A stretch of 64,000 nucleotides of DNA from Methanofollis sp. UBA420 (GTDB taxonomy: Archaea > Halobacteriota > Methanomicrobia > Methanomicrobiales > Methanofollaceae): assembly GCF_002498315.1 (NCBI RefSeq), contig NZ_DAGX01000002.1, forward strand, positions 277,885 through 341,884, given 5' to 3'. This document shows, piece by piece, positions 42,883-51,673 of this stretch. Below the pieces are notes generated by a model. The model was given only the letters and a program-made list of their open reading frames with translations, made no database searches and had not been told where the DNA came from. How positions within the stretch are numbered: the first letter of the stretch is position 1; every line of letters begins with the position of its first letter. A program made the translations under genes and the position numbers.

Positions 42883-43964
42883 GCCGTCACCTCCACCGCG
42901 GCCCTGACAGCCTCGTCCATGCTCCCGAGCATCCGATATCCCTTCTCCGCGAGGAGTTTTCTCCCCTCGTCCTCGTTCGTGCCGGCGAGCCTGACGATGA
43001 CTTCCTGCTCGACGCCGGCCTCGATGATGCCGCGGGCGACCTCGTCGCACCGGGTGATGCCGCCGAGGAGGTTGACGATGATCACCTTCACCGCAGGCAT
43101 GCCCGCGACGAGTCTGACCGCATACTTCACCCTCTCCTGGTCGGCGCCGCCGCCGACGTCCAGGAAGTTCGCGGCCTTTCCGCCGAAGTGCTCGATGAGG
43201 TCGAGCGTCGACATGGTAAGGCCGGCACCGTTCCCGATGACCCCGATCGCGCCGTCGAGTTCGACATAGGAGAAGCCGTGCTTCTCGGCCTCCTTCTCAC
43301 GCTCTGTGAGGTCGCGGTTGACCGCGATGCCCTGGCGGGCAAGGGCGTTGTCGTCGACGATCAGTTTTGCGTCGGCCGCGTAGACGCCCTGCGGCGTGGT
43401 GACCAGCGGGTTGATCTCGGCGAGAAGGGCGTCCTTCTTGCAGAAGACATGATAGAGTTTGTTGATCATCTCCCGCACGCCCGCAGGGGCGTTCCCGGTG
43501 AGTTCCCTGAGAAGGAAACCCGGGACGTCGGGGAGGAGGGGGGAGAAGGTGACCTTCCGGATCGCGTCAGGGCTCTCTTTCGCGGTCTGCTCGATCTCGA
43601 CGCCGCCGGCGTCGGCAAAGAGGATGACGGGCTGCTTGTTCGAGCGGTCGATGGCGATGGAGACATAATACTCGTGCTCGATCGGGAGGCGCTCCTCGAT
43701 GAGGACGCGGGAGACAGGGACGCCCTTTATCGGGGTGTGGAAGAGGTGCCGCGCCGTTTCGACGACATTGGCGGCATCGGCCATCAGGACCCCGCCTACC
43801 TTGCCGCGGCCGCCGACGTCCACCTGCGCCTTGACGACGACTTTGTCACCGATTTCATCCATGTGGAGGAGGATCTCCTCGTGCTTGCTGACAAGGAGGC
43901 CCTTCGGCACCCTGATGCCTTCCTCTCTGAAGAGTTCTTTTGCTTCAAACTCAAGCAGTTTCAT
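42879..43964 (-). CDS. sucC: Succinyl-CoA synthetase subunit beta
   Basis: 361 residues, ATP-grasp N-terminal half (VVVKAQVDVGGRGKVGGV) and CoA-ligase C-terminal half (VNLLGGITRCDEVA). Pairs with SucD. It is somewhat shorter than bacterial SucC. It overlaps korC by 14 bp. Confidence 0.94.
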   Translation of the reverse strand: MKLLEFEAKELFREEGIRVPKGLLVSKHEEILLHMDEIGDKVVVKAQVDVGGRGKVGGVLMADAANVVETARHLFHTPIKGVPVSRVLIEERLPIEHEYYVSIAIDRSNKQPVILFADAGGVEIEQTAKESPDAIRKVTFSPLLPDVPGFLLRELTGNAPAGVREMINKLYHVFCKKDALLAEINPLVTTPQGVYAADAKLIVDDNALARQGIAVNRDLTEREKEAEKHGFSYVELDGAIGVIGNGAGLTMSTLDLIEHFGGKAANFLDVGGGADQERVKYAVRLVAGMPAVKVIIVNLLGGITRCDEVARGIIEAGVEQEVIVRLAGTNEDEGRKLLAEKGYRMLGSMDEAVRAAVEVTA

Positions 43965-44499
43965 CTTTCATGCTCCTTCTGCCGAGGTCGAACCCGAGCT
44001 TCAAAGCCCGGATATTGAGGTCCTCGGTGCCCTTCGGGACTGAATCGAGGACGGCCTTTTCGATCGCCGCCTCGGAGACGACGCCGGTGGTCGCCACCAG
44101 TGCCCCGAGCATCACAATATTTGCGACGATCACCTTTTTAAGAGTGCTTTTTGCCTCGTAGGTCGAGGGGATCTCGTGGTACCGGCACCCTGGCCTGTCC
44201 TGCACGAGTTCCGCGTCGACGAGCATCAGGGCACCTGCCGGGGCACCCTTCCCGTACTTCAGGAAGCCCTCCTGCGACATGATCACGTAGATGTCGGGCT
44301 CTGTCACCTCTGGGTACAGGATGGGGTCGTCGTCGATGACCACGGCGCTCATCGAGGCCCCGCCGCGGGCCTCGGGTCCGTAGACCTGTGTCTGGACGGC
44401 ATACTTGCCGTCGTGGATGGCCGCGGCCCGGCCGAGAATCACGGCCGCAAGGATGATCCCCTGGCCGCCGAAACCGGAGAAACGGACTTCGTGCCTCAT
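43951..44499 (-). CDS. korC: 2-oxoglutarate:ferredoxin oxidoreductase subunit gamma
   Basis: 182 residues of the pyruvate/2-oxoacid ferredoxin oxidoreductase gamma family: RFSGFGGQGIILAA (about 6-19) and YGPEARGGAS (about 39-48). Start ATG 44499 overlaps korB by 4 bp. Part of the heterotetramer that reductively carboxylates succinyl-CoA to 2-oxoglutarate with reduced ferredoxin. Confidence 0.92.
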   Translation of the reverse strand: MRHEVRFSGFGGQGIILAAVILGRAAAIHDGKYAVQTQVYGPEARGGASMSAVVIDDDPILYPEVTEPDIYVIMSQEGFLKYGKGAPAGALMLVDAELVQDRPGCRYHEIPSTYEAKSTLKKVIVANIVMLGALVATTGVVSEAAIEKAVLDSVPKGTEDLNIRALKLGFDLGRRSMKDETA

Positions 44500-45284
44500 T
44501 TCGGCACCCCCGTGACAGGAAGGTTCCGCCGCACGAACTCGCCGACAGGGAAGGTCGTCGGGTCGTGGGGGGTGCCCTCCTCCTCCATCCTCTTCCATCT
44601 CTTCAGGAGCACCGCATGGTCGCGCATCCAGGCAATCATGTCCTGCGCCTCGCGGAGTTTGTTCCGCCGCCCGTACCCGGTCGGGCACTGGACGACCGCC
44701 TCGATGAGGGAGAAGCCCGGCGTCTCCAGGCCGGCCTTCACCGCGCGCGTCAGTTCCTGCACGTGGTACGAGGTCCAGCGGGAGACATAGTTCGCGCCTG
44801 CCGCCACCGCAAGGGAGGCGAGGTCGAAGGGGGGTTCGTGGCAGCCGTACGGCGTCGTCGTCGTGACGGCCCCGAGGGGCGTGCACGGGCTCCCCTGCCC
44901 GCCTGTCATGCCGTAGATGTAGTTGTTCATGCAGACGACCGTCAGGTCGATGTTCCGCCGGCACCCGTGGATGAAATGGTTGCCGCCGATGGAGGCGAGA
45001 TCGCCGTCGCCGGTGAAGACCACCACATGGAGGTCGGGGCGGCTGAGTTTCACGCCTGTCGCAAAGGGGATCGCCCGCCCATGGGTGGTGTGGAGGGAGT
45101 CGGTGATGATGTAGCCGGGAGCACGGGAGGAGCACCCGATGCCGGAGACGAAGACCGTGTCCTCGGGGGCCCAGCCCATCTGGTTCACGGCATTGAGGGT
45201 GCAGTTGATCACCGTGCCGTTACCGCAGCCTGCGCAGTAGATATGGGGCAGGCGGTCGGCCCGCAGCCAGTCCTGATAGTTCAC
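44496..45284 (-). CDS. korB: 2-oxoglutarate:ferredoxin oxidoreductase subunit beta
   Basis: 262 residues, thiamine-diphosphate subunit: CAGCGNGTVINC (about 17-28), the GDGDLASIGGNHFIHGCRRN TPP motif (about 91-110) and VVCMNNYIYGMTGGQ. Coupled to korA and korC by 4-bp overlaps. Confidence 0.94.
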   Translation of the reverse strand: MNYQDWLRADRLPHIYCAGCGNGTVINCTLNAVNQMGWAPEDTVFVSGIGCSSRAPGYIITDSLHTTHGRAIPFATGVKLSRPDLHVVVFTGDGDLASIGGNHFIHGCRRNIDLTVVCMNNYIYGMTGGQGSPCTPLGAVTTTTPYGCHEPPFDLASLAVAAGANYVSRWTSYHVQELTRAVKAGLETPGFSLIEAVVQCPTGYGRRNKLREAQDMIAWMRDHAVLLKRWKRMEEEGTPHDPTTFPVGEFVRRNLPVTGVPK

Positions 45285-46381
45285 AGATATCCCTCCGCCG
45301 TGGCGATGAGGCGTTTTGGCGTGTGCAGTTCGCCGCCGATCTCGGATACCGGGACGACCGGGACCGCGGTGTGGCGGGCGATCTCCCTCTCTATCTGGCC
45401 GAGGTTCAGTTCGGGCACCAGAAAGACGCGGGCATTTTTGAATGCCGCAAGCGCGAAGTCGGGGAAGGGCCAGACCACCTTCAGCCTGAGGTGGCCGACC
45501 CTCTCGTCGTCCAGGTCCCTGACGGCCTGCGCCACAGACCGGGCCGGGGCGCCGTACGAGACAAAGACGACCTCGGCGTCGGGGTTTGTCACCTCGTAGT
45601 CGGCGATCTCGCGGCTCGCACCCTCTACCTTCCCGACAAGACGGCGCACCAGGCGCTCGTGCACATGGGGGTCGGTCGAGGAGGGGTAGCCGCGGTCGTC
45701 GTGGGTGAGGCCGGTGACGTGGACGCCATAGCCGTGGCCGAATGCCGGGAAACCCGGCACGTCGTCCTCGCCAGGCGCAAAGGGAAGGGCGCCCTTCTCC
45801 AGGGGGCGCCGCGGCACGATCTCGACACAGTCCGGGACCTCGATCCTCTCACGCATATGGCCGATGATCTCGTCGGCCATCACGAAGGCCGGGACGCGGT
45901 ACCGGTCGGCGAGGTTGAAGGCCTTTGCCGTGAGCTCGTACATCTCCTGCACAGAGGCAGGGCTGACCGCGATGATGCTCATGTCGCCGTGCGAGCCGAA
46001 GCGACACTGCATCATATCGCCCTGCGAGGCGCGGGTCGGCTGGCCTGTGCTCGGCCCGCCCCTCTGGACGTCGACGACGACGCACGGCGTCTCTGTCATG
46101 ACCGCATAGCCGATGTTCTCCATCATCAGGGAGAAACCCGGCCCCGAGGTGGCTGTCATCGCCCTCGCCCCGGTCCAGGAGGCGCCGATCACCGAGGCGA
46201 TGCTGGCGAGTTCGTCCTCCATCTGGGCAAAGACCCCGCCGATCTTCGGCATCTTCCGCGCCATGTGCTCGGCGATCTCGGTCGAGGGCGTGATCGGGTA
46301 GCCCCCGTAGAACCGGCAGCCGGCGGCAAGGGCCCCCTCGGCACAGGCCGTGTTCCCCTGCATGAATTCAAGCCGCGTCAA
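45281..46381 (-). CDS. korA: 2-oxoglutarate:ferredoxin oxidoreductase subunit alpha
   Basis: 366 residues with the TPP pyrimidine-domain start GCRFYGGYPITPSTE (about 21-35) and TATSGPGFSLM (about 77-87), placing it in the 2-oxoacid oxidoreductase alpha family. The KorDABC order and adjoining sucCD support 2-oxoglutarate as substrate rather than pyruvate or branched-chain oxoacids. Confidence 0.94.
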   Translation of the reverse strand: MTRLEFMQGNTACAEGALAAGCRFYGGYPITPSTEIAEHMARKMPKIGGVFAQMEDELASIASVIGASWTGARAMTATSGPGFSLMMENIGYAVMTETPCVVVDVQRGGPSTGQPTRASQGDMMQCRFGSHGDMSIIAVSPASVQEMYELTAKAFNLADRYRVPAFVMADEIIGHMRERIEVPDCVEIVPRRPLEKGALPFAPGEDDVPGFPAFGHGYGVHVTGLTHDDRGYPSSTDPHVHERLVRRLVGKVEGASREIADYEVTNPDAEVVFVSYGAPARSVAQAVRDLDDERVGHLRLKVVWPFPDFALAAFKNARVFLVPELNLGQIEREIARHTAVPVVPVSEIGGELHTPKRLIATAEGYL

Positions 46382-46650
46382 TCTTCAATCACCACCTTTT
46401 CGGGCTCAAAGGGTTTTTCTTCGACCCACCGGATCGCCTGGTCCGGGCAGATCATCTGGCAGACGCCGCAGAGCACCCGCCCGTAGAGCTTCTGGAGGCG
46501 ACAGTTGGTACAGCGCTCAGGACGGTCGAGGGTCGGGACCACGATGCCCCGCCTGTTCGGCGCCGTGCCCTCCTGAAATATCCTGTATGGGCAGACCAGG
46601 GTGCAGAGGTTGCAGCCCTTGCACCTGGTCTCGTCGATGATGAGCTTCAT
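46378..46650 (-). CDS. korD: 2-oxoglutarate:ferredoxin oxidoreductase subunit delta (ferredoxin-like)
   Basis: 90 residues. The first cluster motif is CKGCNLCTLVCP (10-21); a second uneven cysteine group follows (CTNC at about 47-50, CGVCQMICP at about 62-70), giving two 4Fe-4S clusters. It mediates electron transfer from ferredoxin. It lies 14 bp after fumB. Confidence 0.92.
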   Translation of the reverse strand: MKLIIDETRCKGCNLCTLVCPYRIFQEGTAPNRRGIVVPTLDRPERCTNCRLQKLYGRVLCGVCQMICPDQAIRWVEEKPFEPEKVVIED

Positions 46651-46664
46651 ATATCCGGTCCGAT

Positions 46665-47207
46665 TTATGTATTGAACCGCCGTTCAAATTGTATTTTTGC
46701 CTTCCGGTCAACGTCGCCAAAGAGGTCGCCGCCGTGGGCGTCGATCCCGACGATCAGGGGGAGGTGGTCGAGTTCGATCTCCCATACGGCCTCGGCCATG
46801 CCGAGGTCCTCGAAATAGACGCCCTTCAGGGTCATCCTGGCGGCGGCGAGGGCGGCGCACCCGCCGGTGAAGGCGAGGTACACGCCGCGGCCACGCAACT
46901 GTTCCCGCACCTCCGGGCCCATGCCCCCTTTGCCGATGAGGGCGCGCACGCCCGCGTCGAGAATGAAGCCTGAGAGGCGGTTCATCCGTGCCGAGGTGGT
47001 CGGGCCTGCGGCGATGACCCGGCCCTCCCCGATCACCGGGCCGCAGTGATAGACCGCGGCGCCCTGCGGGTCGAAGGGGATGCCCTCCTCCATCATTCTC
47101 TGGTGCGCCTCGTCCCGCGCCGTGTACACGGTCCCGGAGAGGGTGACGGCGTCCCCCGCACGGAGTTCGAGCACCTCGTCGCCGAGAGGCGTGGCGAGGT
47201 GGATCAT
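46665..47207 (-). CDS. fumB: Fumarate hydratase, class I, subunit beta
   Basis: 180 residues, the C-terminal half of the Fe-S fumarase: GPTTSARMN (about 77-85) and GGCAALAA (about 121-128) are family motifs. Start at ATG 47207 (MIHLATPLGDEV), overlapping fumA by 4 bp. The enzyme interconverts malate and fumarate. Confidence 0.93.
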   Translation of the reverse strand: MIHLATPLGDEVLELRAGDAVTLSGTVYTARDEAHQRMMEEGIPFDPQGAAVYHCGPVIGEGRVIAAGPTTSARMNRLSGFILDAGVRALIGKGGMGPEVREQLRGRGVYLAFTGGCAALAAARMTLKGVYFEDLGMAEAVWEIELDHLPLIVGIDAHGGDLFGDVDRKAKIQFERRFNT

Positions 47208-48046
47208 TCCTCCACCTCCACGCGGCGGGTCGCTCGCCGGCATGCCCAGCACTGCACATTGACCGCCACGGGCAGGGACGCGGTGTGGCAGGCCCCTGTC
47301 TTCACCTTCACCGCGAGGGCCGTCGTGTCCCCGCCAAGGCCCATCGGACCGATGCCGAGGGCGTTGACGGCGTCGCAGATCTCCTGCTCAAACGAGGTCA
47401 TCTCGTCGATGGGCAGGAGGAGCGCCTCTTTTGCAAGGGCTGCCGCACCGTCGAAGGTCGACCCGATACCGACACCGAGGACGACGGGCGGGCAGGGGCG
47501 GCCGCCGGCAAGGAGCGCGGTCTCGGCAACGAACCGCGCGATCTCCCCGGCCTCGGAGGGGAGGAGCATCCTGATCCGGGAACAGTTCTCCGCGCCGGCC
47601 CCCTTCGGGAGGACGGTGACGGTCAGGTCGTCGCCGGGCATCACATGAACCGCGGGCATGCCGTCGCCTGTGTTGTCGCCGCTGTTCTCCCGGGTGAGGG
47701 GGTCGACGACATTGGGGCGGAGTGGGACCTCGCGTGTCGCCCGCCTCACTCCATCGGCGACCGCGTCGAAGAGGTCGCGGCTGAAGGGCACGGTCGGGGG
47801 AATGGTGAGATAGACGACCGGGACGCCGGTGTCCTGGCATATCGGCAGCCCGTGCTCCTCCGCATACCTGATGTTCTCCTCGATGTTCTCAAACTGGGTG
47901 CGGGCGGTTGCACTCTGTTCCCGGTCGCGGGCCCGTGCGAGGGCGCGCCGTACGTCTGCTGGAATCGACGTTTCGGCTTCTAGGAACGCAGAATAGGTAG
48001 CAGATGCGACTGCCCCGGAAAGGCCGGATGCCGCTCTCTCTATCAT
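47204..48046 (-). CDS. fumA: Fumarate hydratase, class I, subunit alpha
   Basis: 280 residues carrying the 4Fe-4S cluster cysteines: LPICQDTGVPV (about 66-76), AGAENCSRIRML and GVGIGSTFDGAA regions. First gene of the nine-gene operon. A minus-strand TATA box sits about 30 bp upstream, implying a leader of only a few nucleotides. Confidence 0.94.
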   Translation of the reverse strand: MIERAASGLSGAVASATYSAFLEAETSIPADVRRALARARDREQSATARTQFENIEENIRYAEEHGLPICQDTGVPVVYLTIPPTVPFSRDLFDAVADGVRRATREVPLRPNVVDPLTRENSGDNTGDGMPAVHVMPGDDLTVTVLPKGAGAENCSRIRMLLPSEAGEIARFVAETALLAGGRPCPPVVLGVGIGSTFDGAAALAKEALLLPIDEMTSFEQEICDAVNALGIGPMGLGGDTTALAVKVKTGACHTASLPVAVNVQCWACRRATRRVEVEE

Positions 48047-48070
48047 TGAGTAGTATGGGGGAGGGGCCGC

Positions 48071-48082
48071 TAAAAAAATATC
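48071..48082 (-). promoter_or_regulatory. Promoter of the fumA-dacZ operon
   Basis: Minus-strand GATATTTTTTTA about 25-36 bp from the fumA ATG; transcription would start at or within about 5 nt of the start codon. Confidence 0.5.
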
Positions 48083-48138
48083 TCATTCCCGCCGCCCCTC
48101 CGGCAAAGAAAAGAAGAGGAAGAAAATTTCGTCCTGCT

Positions 48139-48639
48139 TCACTCGAAGACAACCACGCGGGTCGGCGCAGGGAGCTTGTACCCGCCGTGCTTGAGGGCGT
48201 CCTTTGCCTTGTCCGTGTACTGCGGGTTGGTCCAGACGGTGAAGACCTTCTGGCCCGGGATGACACGGGCGGCAGTGCCGACGGCCTTGCCGAATGCAAG
48301 ACGCATACCTTCCGACACACGGTCTGCACCGGCGCCGGTTGCCTGCTTGTTCTCACGAAGCACATGGTGGGGGTAGGTGCGGAGCTTGAGATAGTAGTTC
48401 GAACGTCCCACCTCCTTCATCAGGCGCCTGTTAATGTTAATACGTGCCGCTTCAAGAGCGGAGTGACGGATCTGGCAGGATTCGAGCACTTCAAGGGTGA
48501 TCTCAAGAGGGAAAGAACCACTCGGGTCGCCCATGTCGTACTGAACAACCTTGCTGCCGGGGACACCGCCCATATATTCTCGCCGGGTGTAGGCCTTCTT
48601 GGCGAGATTTCTATACATTACTCCTGGTTTTCGTACCAT
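48139..48639 (-). CDS. rpl10e: 50S ribosomal protein L10e (uL16)
   Basis: 166 residues, archaeal/eukaryotic L10e form of uL16. KPGVMYRNLAKKAYTRREYM at the N terminus, ADRVSEGMRLAFGKAVGTAA and VFTVW near the end are diagnostic. It contacts the peptidyl-transferase region of 23S rRNA. Minus-strand TTATAAAG near 48669-48677 is the probable TATA box and GTGAGGT precedes the ATG. Confidence 0.96.
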   Translation of the reverse strand: MVRKPGVMYRNLAKKAYTRREYMGGVPGSKVVQYDMGDPSGSFPLEITLEVLESCQIRHSALEAARININRRLMKEVGRSNYYLKLRTYPHHVLRENKQATGAGADRVSEGMRLAFGKAVGTAARVIPGQKVFTVWTNPQYTDKAKDALKHGGYKLPAPTRVVVFE

Positions 48640-48700
48640 ACCTCACAACGCCTCGCCGTAAGTTAGTGCTTTATAACATGGTTATTTTGCTTAATAAAGG

Positions 48701-49462
48701 TTACTGGGAGGCTTCTTCGCCTCCCTGGATCAGGGAGAGGACGTACCTCCTCACCTGCGCGAACTCGACACTGGTGCGGTCACGCGGCCGCGGCACCTTG
48801 ATGGGGATGACCTCCTGCACGCGGGAGGGCCTCGGGGAGAGGACGACAACCCTGTCGGAGAGATATACGGCCTCGTCGACGCTGTGCGTCACGAAGATCA
48901 CCGTCTTTCCGGTCTTTTCCCAGATCTCAAGCAGTTCTCTCTGCATCGTGTTTCTGGTCTGGGCATCGAGGGCCCCGAAGGGCTCGTCCATGAGGAGCAC
49001 CTGGGGCTCGACGCAGAGCGCCCGTGCGACGGCCACGCGCTGGCGCATGCCGCCGGAGAGTTCGTACGGGTGGCTGTGCTCGAAATCATCGAGGCCCACC
49101 AGGGCAAGGTATTTTTTTGCCCGCGCATACCTCTCCTCTTTCCCGACGCCCTGCACCTCAAGCCCGAAGGCGATGTTGTCGAGGACCGTGCGCCAGGGAT
49201 AAAGCGAGTACTCCTGAAAGATCATCGCCATCTCGGGTGTCGGCCCGGCGATCTCCTTCTCGTTGATCGAAGCCCGGCCGCCGGTCGGGTTGTCGAGCCC
49301 CGCGATGATCCGCAGGAGTGTCGTCTTGCCGCAGCCAGAGGGGCCGAGGATGCAGATGAACTCGCCGTCCTTCACGTCGAGGGAGATGTCGCCGAGTGCG
49401 ATGACCTCCTCCCCCATCTCGTTGGTGAAGACCTTTGAGACATGCTCGATGGAGAGGCTCAT
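48701..49462 (-). CDS. ABC transporter ATPase (TauB/SsuB/NrtD type)
   Basis: 253 residues: Walker A GPSGCGKTT (about 40-48), signature LSGGMRQRVAVARAL (about 136-150), Walker B LLMDEPFGALD (about 159-169) and switch histidine in VTHSVDEA. Start ATG 49462 (MSLSIEHVSKVF). Energises the importer with the permease and binding protein encoded just upstream; its start overlaps the permease gene by 4 bp. Confidence 0.93.
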   Translation of the reverse strand: MSLSIEHVSKVFTNEMGEEVIALGDISLDVKDGEFICILGPSGCGKTTLLRIIAGLDNPTGGRASINEKEIAGPTPEMAMIFQEYSLYPWRTVLDNIAFGLEVQGVGKEERYARAKKYLALVGLDDFEHSHPYELSGGMRQRVAVARALCVEPQVLLMDEPFGALDAQTRNTMQRELLEIWEKTGKTVIFVTHSVDEAVYLSDRVVVLSPRPSRVQEVIPIKVPRPRDRTSVEFAQVRRYVLSLIQGGEEASQ

Positions 49463-50271
49463 CTGACCATCCCCCTCCACCTGAACTCCCTGTTTTCAAT
49501 GGCCCTGAAGAGGCCGTCGATGCCAAGGCCGATCAGACCGATAACGATCATGCCCGCGATGATCACCTGGGACTGGCCCCAGTTGTAGGCGTACATGATG
49601 AGGTACCCGAGACCTGAGGTCGTTCCGGGGAGCATCTCGGCCGCAACGACACACATCCACGCGATCCCGAAGCCGACCCGGAGGCCGGTCCAGATCGTGG
49701 GCAGGGACGCCGGAAAGATGACCTTCCTGAGGATCTGGGCCTGGCTCGCACCGAAGGTGTACGCCGACTCGACCCAGGTCCTGTTCACCGACTTGACCCC
49801 GTCGACTGTGTTGAGCAGAACAGGGAAGACCGCACCGATGAAGATGATGAAGGTCATCGAGACGAGCCCGGTCTTGAACCATGCAAGTGCGAGCGGGATC
49901 CAGGCCAGCGGCGGGATCGGGCGGAAGATCTGGATCGTCGGGTCGAGGAAGTTCTCGGCCCCTCTCCAGTAGCCCATCACGATGCCGATCGGGATGCCGA
50001 CGGCCGCCGCAAGGCCGAAGCCCAGGAGGACGCGCTCAATGGAGAGGAGCGCGTTGTCGATGAGGCTCCCGCTGCCCAGGATGTCAACGGTGGGGGCGGC
50101 GAGGATGGCGAGCACCGACTCCACCCGCGGCAGGATGAACTCGCTGTCGATAAGTATCGCTGCAATCTCCCAGCCAATGATGAGTAAAATGGGAAGGGCG
50201 GCACCTATGGCCCTCCTCCCAAGAAACGCTGTTCCTGTACGTTTTCTCTTCGCCGATTCCGTTGTCTTCAT
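49459..50271 (-). CDS. ABC transporter permease (TauC/SsuC type)
   Basis: 270 residues, six transmembrane helices, with the EAA-type cytoplasmic loop ESAYTFGASQAQILRKVIFP (about 170-189) that docks on the ATPase. The N terminus (MKTTESAKRKRTG) is basic and cytosolic. It starts in a TGATG junction with the binding-protein gene. Confidence 0.92.
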   Translation of the reverse strand: MKTTESAKRKRTGTAFLGRRAIGAALPILLIIGWEIAAILIDSEFILPRVESVLAILAAPTVDILGSGSLIDNALLSIERVLLGFGLAAAVGIPIGIVMGYWRGAENFLDPTIQIFRPIPPLAWIPLALAWFKTGLVSMTFIIFIGAVFPVLLNTVDGVKSVNRTWVESAYTFGASQAQILRKVIFPASLPTIWTGLRVGFGIAWMCVVAAEMLPGTTSGLGYLIMYAYNWGQSQVIIAGMIVIGLIGLGIDGLFRAIENREFRWRGMVR

Positions 50272-51485
50272 CAGACTTCTTTCACCACCAGTCCGCTGTC
50301 TTTCAGGGCGAACTTGAGCATGACATCCTGGATGGAGCCCTTCAGCGGGGCCGCAATCTTCAGCGGCTTGCCTTCGGCAGCTCTCGTCTTCGCCCATTCA
50401 GCGAAGGTCGGCCAGTCGTTAACCGGTGCGGATGCAGCGACGACAAGTCCGGATCCCTCAGTATTAACGGGTTGGAGGATCTTAATAGGTGTTCCTTTGT
50501 CGATGGCGCTGATCGCCGGCGGAGCGCCGACCCATGCCATCTGGATGTTGTCTGTCGCGGCAAGCTGCATCAGGGCCGGACCGGCGGCGGCGGAGACGAG
50601 AGAGACGTCGGCAATCTTCTCACCATTGATGATCAGTTCGAGGTTCTCGGGCCTGGTCTGGGTGGGGTCCTTCGGCTTCAGGGCGATGCCGTAGGTCTGG
50701 TCGAAGTACTCCCACTTCTTGATCGCAACGAAGAGCGAGGCATGGTGGTCCGACATCAGGTAGCCGATGCCGAGGGGCTTGTCGAGCTTCGCCGGGGTGG
50801 CGATCTTTCCTGCATCGAGCATCGCCTTTGCGTCGGTGTACGGCTGGGTGTTGAAGAGCAGGGCCTTCTGTTCCTCAGGGGTGGCGTTCTTCAACGAGCC
50901 GGTGAGGTAGCCGAGGTCGGACTGGGCGTCGACGAAGAGCATGACGCCGTCCTGCCACTGTGCGGAGGGTTCGCTCGTGAACTTGATGGTCGGGATCGCC
51001 TGTTCGAGGACGTCGACAGAGTTCACCGAGACGTCGCCGTAGGTGAAGTTGCCCTTGCCGACGAGCCAGTCGGCGACGATCTCGGCGGACTCGTTCTGGT
51101 GCTCATTCACGTACTGGTTGCCCAGGATGCCGAGGGCGCTGATGGCGTTGACGACGTCGCGGTGGTCCGCGGTGAAGTCGTCACGGGCGGCGATCACGCA
51201 GCAGGAGTGGTCCTTCCACATCCCCGCGGGGGGGAGGTCCTGCGAGTACGAGGCGACCTTTCCGATGCCGCTTAACGGGGCGACTTCCACGATGGGCTGC
51301 CAGGCGATGTATCCGTCGATCTCGCCTGTGGAGAGGAGCATCGGCATCGGGCCGACGCCCTGGGTGTAGGTAATGCCGACCTCCGCTGCTTCGGTCTTCG
51401 GCGTCTCCTCGGAGACGCATCCGGTTGCCAGAAGAATAACCGCAAGCCCGAAGAGGAGGGCTGCGGCAAGCATCTTTTTTGCCAT
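50271..51485 (-). CDS. ABC transporter binding lipoprotein, circularly permuted SsuA/TauA (NMT1-like) fold
   Basis: 404 residues with a lipobox LATGC (Cys23). The domain order is reversed relative to normal NMT1/SsuA proteins. Residues 36-150 (SGEIDGYIAWQP-like TGEIDGYIAWQP, then HSCCVIAARDDF and YVNEHQNESAEIVADWL) are what normally forms the C-terminal half. Residues 240-404 (GIGYLMSDHHASLFVAIKKW, AWVGAPPAISAIDKGTPIKI, GSGLVV, LKGSIQDVMLKFAL) are the usual N-terminal half, and the protein stops at VVKEV, exactly where the normal chain would run on into the first segment. The substrate could be a sulfonate, taurine or related small molecule; unknown. Leaderless promoter upstream. Confidence 0.88.
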   Translation of the reverse strand: MAKKMLAAALLFGLAVILLATGCVSEETPKTEAAEVGITYTQGVGPMPMLLSTGEIDGYIAWQPIVEVAPLSGIGKVASYSQDLPPAGMWKDHSCCVIAARDDFTADHRDVVNAISALGILGNQYVNEHQNESAEIVADWLVGKGNFTYGDVSVNSVDVLEQAIPTIKFTSEPSAQWQDGVMLFVDAQSDLGYLTGSLKNATPEEQKALLFNTQPYTDAKAMLDAGKIATPAKLDKPLGIGYLMSDHHASLFVAIKKWEYFDQTYGIALKPKDPTQTRPENLELIINGEKIADVSLVSAAAGPALMQLAATDNIQMAWVGAPPAISAIDKGTPIKILQPVNTEGSGLVVAASAPVNDWPTFAEWAKTRAAEGKPLKIAAPLKGSIQDVMLKFALKDSGLVVKEV

Positions 51486-51506
51486 GAGCGTACTGGTGGC
51501 CCCGAG

Positions 51507-51515
51507 GATATTTAT
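51507..51515 (-). promoter_or_regulatory. Promoter of the ABC transporter operon
   Basis: Minus-strand CTATAAATA about 22-30 bp from the binding-protein ATG, implying an almost leaderless transcript. Confidence 0.55.
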
Positions 51516-51597
51516 AGGTCATTATCCTGCCCTTTTCACCTGTACGATGGGGAAAAATTTGGACTCCGATTACCCGGTTGTCATGTGAAACTCCATC

Positions 51598-51620
51598 CCT
51601 GTCCCCTCCTAGGGGGCAGG
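51598..51620. promoter_or_regulatory. Palindrome between transporter and regulator genes
   Basis: CCTGTCCCC-TCCTA-GGGGGCAGG, 9+5+9 with one mismatch. A second, smaller one, GTTTG-CA-CAAAC, lies just before the regulator ATG (about 51654-51665). Both are candidate operators for the divergent HTH protein. Confidence 0.45.
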
Positions 51621-51673
51621 ATCTGTGGACAAGAAGAAACATTCATCGTCTTCGTTTGCACAAACAGAAGTAC

